A stretch of DNA of 64,000 nt from Streptomyces sp. R33 (GTDB taxonomy: Bacteria; Actinomycetota; Actinomycetes; Streptomycetales; Streptomycetaceae). The stretch spans positions 7,434,001 to 7,498,000 of the forward strand of contig NZ_CP165727.1 in the NCBI RefSeq assembly GCF_041200175.1, in the 5' to 3' direction. The position numbers and the translations under genes were made by a program. How positions within the stretch are numbered: position 1 is the first letter of the stretch; the number at the start of each line of letters is the position of its first letter. This document shows, piece by piece, positions 59,409 through 64,000 of this stretch. The notes below the pieces were generated by a model, which was given only the letters and a program-made list of their open reading frames with translations, had not been told where the DNA came from and did no database searches.

Positions 59409-61319
59409 ATGAAGAGCCTCGTCCGCGCGCTGTTCGGCGCCGTCCTGCTGCTGGCGGGAGTCCTGCCGGCGGTGGCCGCTCCGGTCCCCGCCGCGGCCGC
59501 TCCGGCCGCTCCCGCCGGGGAGGCGTGGACCCCGCCGCTGTCCACCCGCGGCCGCTACATCGTCGACGCGGACGGCAACCGGTTCCGCCTGCGCTCCGGC
59601 AACTGGGACGGCGCCCAGGGTTCCTGGAGCGGCTCCGGCGACCGCAACGACCCCGCCACCCACCACAGCGGCCAGAACTCCAACGGCATACCGATCGGCC
59701 TGGACCGGGTGCCGCTGCCCGCCCTGCTGGCCGACTTCCGGGCCCTCGGCCTCAACAGCATCCGGCTGCCCTTCTCCAACGAGATGCTGCGCACCACCGC
59801 CCCCGTCCCGGACGCGGCCGTCGCCGCCAACCCGGCGCTGCGCGGCCGCACCCCGCTCCAGGTCTACGACGCCGTCGTCACGGCGCTCACCGACGCCGGT
59901 TTCGCCGTCATCCTCAACAACCACACCGTCACCACCCGCTGGTGCTGCGGGCTCGACGGCAACGAGCGCTGGAACAGCGGCCGGTCCACCGCCCAGTGGG
60001 CCGACGACTGGGTGTTCCTGGCCCGCCGCTACCGCGACAACCCGCGCGTGGTCGGCGCCGACCTGTACAACGAGGTCCGCCGAGACTTCCTCGACGACCC
60101 CAACTGGGGGCTCGGCGACCACCACGACTGGCAGGCGGCCGCCCAGGAGGCCGGCGACCGGATCCTCGCCGAAGCCAATCCGAACCTGCTCATCGTGGTC
60201 GAGGGCATCAACTGGACCGGCATCCCCCTGGACGGCCTCCCGCACGGCCGTCCCACCCTCACCCCCGTACGCACCCTGTCCCACACGCTCGTGGTCTCCA
60301 ACAAACTCGTGTACTCGGCCCACTTCTACGGGTACACCGGCCCCCGGCACAGCGGCGCCACCGGCATGGGCGAGACCCATGACCTCCGCTACCAGGACAT
60401 GAGCCGGACCCAGCTCGAGCAGACCCTCTACGACCAGGCCTTCTACGTATCCGCCGAGACCGGCACCCACTTCACGGCGCCCGTCTGGATCAGCGAGTTC
60501 GGCATCGGCGCCGACGAGAGCGGCGCCGCACCGCGGGCCTGGTTCCAGAACCTCACCGGCCATCTGACCGCCACCGACGCCGACTTCGCGTACTGGCCGC
60601 TCGTCGGCTGGAGCACCAACGCCCAGGGCGCCCCCGGCGGCGACACCTGGGCGATGCTCCGCTACGACTCCTCCGGCCGCCGGTCCGGCGTACCGGACGC
60701 GGGCGACTGGCGTACGCAGCCGTGGACCGCCCTCTCCACCACCGCCGGGCGCACCGGACAGGTCCCCGCCACCCCGGCCTGGTACCAGCTGACCACCGAC
60801 CACCGCGACCACAACGCCTCGCTGCGCACGCGGGCCACCGGCGACTGGGACAGCGGGGCCCGCAAGGCGGTCTGCCCCGACGGCGCCCGCCTCGCCGGAC
60901 TCGGGCACACGGGCGGCCGCGGCCTGTGCACCACCTCCGATCTGCAGGCCGCGAGCGGCGGGCACACCGTGGTCCGCGACGAGGCGTACGTCCCGGCGGG
61001 CGGCGACTGGGCGACCGGATACACGAAGTTCCAGTGCCCGTCCGGCCAGTTCCTGATCGGGTACAGCCTGCGCGGCGAGCGGGTGTCGGCGGCCCTGTGC
61101 GCGCCGTCCCGGACGGCCCTGCCCGCCGGCGGCCGCACGCTCTGGTTCGACCGCGGAGACAACCGGCCGCCGGGCGCCCCCGGCGGCGAGTTCGCGTACG
61201 GCGACTACAAGGGCCAGTGCCTGCCGACCGAGTATGCGGCGGGCATCGCGTTCACCACCCGCGCGGCCTCCCGCCCGGGCCCGGCGGCGCTCCTGTGCCG
61301 CCCTCTGCCGTCCGCCTGA
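59409..61319 (+). CDS. Secreted glycoside hydrolase family 5 (cellulase-like) enzyme
   Basis: A 636-residue secreted enzyme. A Sec leader ends near residue 30 (VAAPVPAAAAP). The GH5 TIM barrel spans 40-390: RSGNWDGAQGSW, LGLNSIRLPFSNEML, the acid/base Glu222 in DLYNEV, and the nucleophile Glu363 in VWISEFGIG. GH5 members hydrolyse beta-1,4 glucan or mannan. The C-terminal third (~ 460-636) has repeated cysteine-containing segments (RKAVCPDGARLAGLG, TKFQCPSGQFLIGYS, KGQCLPTEYAAGI) and may bind carbohydrate. GCAGGAG precedes the ATG. No CebR-like TGGGAGCGCTCCCA box is visible. Confidence 0.87.
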   Translation: MKSLVRALFGAVLLLAGVLPAVAAPVPAAAAPAAPAGEAWTPPLSTRGRYIVDADGNRFRLRSGNWDGAQGSWSGSGDRNDPATHHSGQNSNGIPIGLDRVPLPALLADFRALGLNSIRLPFSNEMLRTTAPVPDAAVAANPALRGRTPLQVYDAVVTALTDAGFAVILNNHTVTTRWCCGLDGNERWNSGRSTAQWADDWVFLARRYRDNPRVVGADLYNEVRRDFLDDPNWGLGDHHDWQAAAQEAGDRILAEANPNLLIVVEGINWTGIPLDGLPHGRPTLTPVRTLSHTLVVSNKLVYSAHFYGYTGPRHSGATGMGETHDLRYQDMSRTQLEQTLYDQAFYVSAETGTHFTAPVWISEFGIGADESGAAPRAWFQNLTGHLTATDADFAYWPLVGWSTNAQGAPGGDTWAMLRYDSSGRRSGVPDAGDWRTQPWTALSTTAGRTGQVPATPAWYQLTTDHRDHNASLRTRATGDWDSGARKAVCPDGARLAGLGHTGGRGLCTTSDLQAASGGHTVVRDEAYVPAGGDWATGYTKFQCPSGQFLIGYSLRGERVSAALCAPSRTALPAGGRTLWFDRGDNRPPGAPGGEFAYGDYKGQCLPTEYAAGIAFTTRAASRPGPAALLCRPLPSA

Positions 61320-61358
61320 CCCGTCCGCCTGACCCGTCCGTCCGCGAGGCCGGCGCCG

Positions 61359-62045
61359 TCAGCGACCGCCGTTTTCGGCAACGGCAACGGCGCCCGCCAG
61401 CAAGCCCGGGAGGTCGCGCATGTCGGTGAAGACGACCGTGCCCGGGCCTGCGAGGTGGGACGCCGGCGTCAGACCGCCCGCGTACCCGAACGAGCGCATG
61501 CCCGCCGCGCGGGCCGCCTCGACGCCCGGGCGGCTGTCCTCGACCACCGCGCAGGCCGAGGGGTGGACGCCCATGCGCTGCGCGGCGTACAGGAAGACGT
61601 CCGGGGCGGGCTTGCCGCGGGCGACCTCGGTGGCACTGTGGATGCGGCCCGCGAAGCGCTCGTAGAGGCCGGTGCGGCCGAGGGTGTGCTGCATCTTCTC
61701 GTGGCTTCCGCTGGAGGCGACGCAGGTCGGCAGGGTGATCGCGGCGAGCGCCTCGGGCAGGCCGTCGACGGGGGTGAGCCCGGCGTCCACCGCTTCCGTG
61801 TGCATCTGCGCGAAGCGCTCCTCCCACTCCCGGGCGGCCTCCGCGCCGAGGCGCTCGGCGACCAGCTCCCGGTTCGAGGCGCTGGAGCGGCCGATGAACA
61901 GGCTGATCGCCTCGTCCTCGGTGAGCGGCCAGCCGAATTCCGCGCCGAGGGCGACGTTCACGCGGGTCGCGATCCGCTCGGTGTCGACGAGGACCCCGTC
62001 GCAGTCGAATATGACGAGCTCGAACGGTTCGGTGGAAGTGATCAT
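61359..62045 (-). CDS. HAD-superfamily phosphatase (phosphoglycolate/beta-phosphoglucomutase-like)
   Basis: A 228-residue HAD enzyme. Motif I is FDCDGVLVDT with the nucleophile aspartate. Motif II is CVASSGSHEKM, motif III is ARGKPAPDVF and motif IV is VVEDSRPGVEAARAAG. A four-helix cap lies between motifs I and II. It would dephosphorylate a small sugar phosphate or act as a mutase; the substrate is open. It is divergent from the secreted protein gene at 62219 with 173 bases between. Confidence 0.87.
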   Translation of the reverse strand: MITSTEPFELVIFDCDGVLVDTERIATRVNVALGAEFGWPLTEDEAISLFIGRSSASNRELVAERLGAEAAREWEERFAQMHTEAVDAGLTPVDGLPEALAAITLPTCVASSGSHEKMQHTLGRTGLYERFAGRIHSATEVARGKPAPDVFLYAAQRMGVHPSACAVVEDSRPGVEAARAAGMRSFGYAGGLTPASHLAGPGTVVFTDMRDLPGLLAGAVAVAENGGR

Positions 62046-62218
62046 GAAGGCAGGATAGGCGGGCGGGCAGGACGCGGATCCGGAAATTCGGCATCCGATG
62101 CGTCAAGTGTGCTGAACGGGTGCGCAAAGGGGCCTAGGGTGCGCCCGTACGCACGGTCGCGAACGGCTGTACGGCTGTTTTCGGCCACCACTGCACAGTG
62201 AACCGAACTGGGGGGCTC

Positions 62219-64000
62219 ATGCGTAGATCCAGAGGGCTGGCGGCCGCTCTCGCCCTGTCCCTGGCCGGCACCGGCGCAGGGATCGGCCTCGGCCTCGTCC
62301 CGCAGGCGGCGGCCATCACCCCGCCCGTGGCCTTCACCGCCGACGCGCTGTCCACCTGGCAGCCCAACGGCGTCGTCTGGGCCCTCGCCGAGGCGGGCGG
62401 CACGGTGTTCGTCGGCGGCACGTTCTCCGCCGTACGACCTCCCGACGGCGCCGGCGGCAGCGAGCAGCCGGCGGTGAACTTCGCCGCACTCGACGCCGCG
62501 ACCGGCGCCCCGACCTCCTGCAACCTCTCCTTCACGGTCGGCGGCGGAACCGCCACCGTCCGCACCCTCACCCTCTCGCCGGACAAGAAGACCCTGTACG
62601 CGGGCGGCTACTTCGGGGCCGTCAACGGCACCCCGGTCTCCAGCCTCGCCGCCATCGACGTGGCGACCTGCACCGTCAAGGCCTCCTTCCGGCCGGCCTT
62701 CGCGGCCACCGTGCGCGCCCTGGCCGTCACGAACGACACCGTCTACGCGGGCGGCGACTTCCTCACCGTCGCCGGCCAGCCGCGCGAGCGCTTCGCCGCC
62801 GTCGACGCGGCCGACGGTGCGCTGCGGCCCTTCACGGCCGACGCCGACGAGCCGGGCCGCGCGGTCGAGGTCACCCCCGACGGCAACAACGTCGTCCTCG
62901 GCGGGGACTTCTTCACCGTCAACGGTACGAACACGCACGCGCTGGCCGTCGTCGACTCCACCAGCGGCGCGCTCACCAAGACGTACCCCGGCTTCATCGA
63001 GACCAACTCCGTCGTGAAGGACATCGCGACCGACGCGACCGGCTTCTACACCGCCAACGAAGGTACCGGCGGCGGCGTCTTCGACGGCCGGATCGCGCTC
63101 GACCTCAGTGATTTCAACCAGCGCTGGCGCGACACCTGCCTCGGCGCGACCCAGGCCGTGCTCCCGTACCAGAACGTGCTCTACAGCGCCTCGCACGCGC
63201 ACGACTGCTCCAGCGTCGGCGAGTACCCGGACGGCCAGCGCCACCACCTGCTCGCGCAGCCGACCACCAGCGTCGGCAAGCTGGGCTGGGCCCCCGACAC
63301 CAACGACGGCATCGGCGAGGGCATCGGCCCGCGGGTGATGGCGGTCGGCTCCAAGGGCGGCGTCCAGTACCTGTGGGTCGGCGGCGAGTTCACCACCGTC
63401 AACGGGGCCGCGCAGCAGAGCCTGACCCGGTTCGCGTCCACCGGGGACACGGGTGCGCCCACCGTCCCCGTCGCGACCGCGGCGAGCTTCAAACCCGGCG
63501 AGGTGCAGGTGCGCTGGCGCACCAGCCTCGACCTGGACGACAGCGCACTGACGTACCGGGTCTACCGCAACGGCGCGGCCACGCCGATCGCCACCGTCAC
63601 GGCCGACTCGCTGTTCTTCAAACGCCCACAGGCCTCCTGGAGCGACACCACCGTCACCGCGGGCCAGTCGTACACGTACCGGGTGACGGCAACCGACGCG
63701 GCCGGAAACACCAGCGCCCTGTCGGCGACCGCGAGCGTGACCGTCCCGACCTCGGTCGACGCGTACCCGAACCAGGTCCGTACGGACGGCGCCCAGCTGT
63801 TCTGGCGCTACGACGAGTCGGCCCTGCCGAACGTCGCCGACTCCTCGGGCAGCGGCAACCAGAACGGCGTGCACCTGAACGCCCCCGCCCTGCGCCAGAC
63901 GCCCGGCGCGGTCTCGGGCGCGAGCACGGCGATCGGCTTCAACGGCACGGACACCCGGGTGTACGGGGACCTGCGCCAGAACATCGGCAGCAGCTACACC
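62219..64000 (+). CDS. Large secreted beta-propeller/FN3/LamG protein, 5' part (runs off window)
   Basis: The frame from ATG 62219 stays open to the last base, giving 594 visible residues. GGGGGG-rich sequence lies just before the start. A leader (LAAALALSLAGTGAGIGLGL) is followed by repeats of about 45 residues, each with a GG(D/T/Y)FxxVxG core (for example YAGGYFGAVNGTP, YAGGDFLTVAGQP, LGGDFFTVNGTN, WVGGEFTTVNGAA), as in propeller proteins. A fibronectin type III module follows at about 420-520 (YRVYRNGAATPIATV, YRVTATDAAGNTSAL). The last visible part resembles a LamG domain (ADSSGSGNQNGVHL, AIGFNGTDTRVYG). It is probably an extracellular adhesion or carbohydrate-related protein. Confidence 0.85.
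   Translation, partial: MRRSRGLAAALALSLAGTGAGIGLGLVPQAAAITPPVAFTADALSTWQPNGVVWALAEAGGTVFVGGTFSAVRPPDGAGGSEQPAVNFAALDAATGAPTSCNLSFTVGGGTATVRTLTLSPDKKTLYAGGYFGAVNGTPVSSLAAIDVATCTVKASFRPAFAATVRALAVTNDTVYAGGDFLTVAGQPRERFAAVDAADGALRPFTADADEPGRAVEVTPDGNNVVLGGDFFTVNGTNTHALAVVDSTSGALTKTYPGFIETNSVVKDIATDATGFYTANEGTGGGVFDGRIALDLSDFNQRWRDTCLGATQAVLPYQNVLYSASHAHDCSSVGEYPDGQRHHLLAQPTTSVGKLGWAPDTNDGIGEGIGPRVMAVGSKGGVQYLWVGGEFTTVNGAAQQSLTRFASTGDTGAPTVPVATAASFKPGEVQVRWRTSLDLDDSALTYRVYRNGAATPIATVTADSLFFKRPQASWSDTTVTAGQSYTYRVTATDAAGNTSALSATASVTVPTSVDAYPNQVRTDGAQLFWRYDESALPNVADSSGSGNQNGVHLNAPALRQTPGAVSGASTAIGFNGTDTRVYGDLRQNIGSSYT

Overview
The window is high-GC actinobacterial DNA, almost certainly from a Streptomyces or a close relative. 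Codon third positions are nearly all G or C, GTG starts are common, many genes overlap by ATGA, and several exported proteins carry twin-arginine leaders. Family content points the same way: a subtilisin-inhibitor protein, roadblock/LC7 proteins, PucR regulators, an NsdA-like TPR regulator, DUF397, a DUF4242 nickel-binding-like protein, a mycothiol-type MDMPI enzyme and a deazaflavin-type oxidoreductase. I see no rRNA, tRNA, CRISPR array, prophage or polyketide/NRPS cluster. It looks like ordinary chromosomal arm or core sequence with dense small operons.

Layout. 1-8.3 kb: the end of a TPR protein, a phytoene-desaturase-like oxidoreductase, a deazaflavin oxidoreductase, a VOC protein, a Tat-exported serine hydrolase, and a nitronate-monooxygenase-like/acyl-CoA-ligase operon. 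8.5-13.4 kb: a glycine-rich secreted protein, a ChaA antiporter and a secreted penicillin/AHL acylase. 13.5-18.7 kb: an acyl-CoA ligase, a YihY membrane protein, phenylacetate-CoA ligase and an alpha/beta hydrolase. 18.8-25.1 kb: a sterol-side-chain-like block. A FadD19-like ligase is divergent from an EchA19-like hydratase, followed by a double-DUF35 protein and two SCP2-type thiolases in the order of Mycobacterium tuberculosis Rv3521-Rv3523. A MITE-like element sits inside this block. 25.2-35.5 kb: small hypothetical genes, LtrA, a large AAA/TPR regulator, an MDMPI enzyme, a Tat-exported 3-ketosteroid dehydrogenase-like flavoprotein and an APH-fold kinase. 35.7-48.5 kb: an NsdA-like regulator, a PAS-SpoIIE phosphatase, a molybdenum hydroxylase pair, two PucR regulators flanking a KimA-type potassium permease, a frameshifted gene and an HTH-only IclR protein. 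48.7-54.6 kb: three roadblock-like proteins with a DUF4388-like protein, then a giant GT2-TagF teichoic-acid enzyme. 54.7-64 kb: VOC, sirtuin, secreted proteins, an SSI-type inhibitor, a GH5 cellulase, a HAD phosphatase and the start of a secreted propeller/FN3/LamG protein.

The most interesting thread is a 17-bp palindrome, TCTGAC-N5-RTCAGA followed by AAAA. It occurs at 5589, 20543 and 34172, each time in the promoter of an acyl-CoA/steroid-type catabolic gene: the nitronate-monooxygenase-like/FadD operon, the FadD19/EchA19 divergon, and the ketosteroid dehydrogenase. It joins loci spread over 29 kb into one probable regulon, whose regulator (likely TetR-like) is not in the window. A second candidate system is the roadblock/DUF4388 cassette, which lacks the GTPase, DUF742 protein and kinase of a normal conservon.
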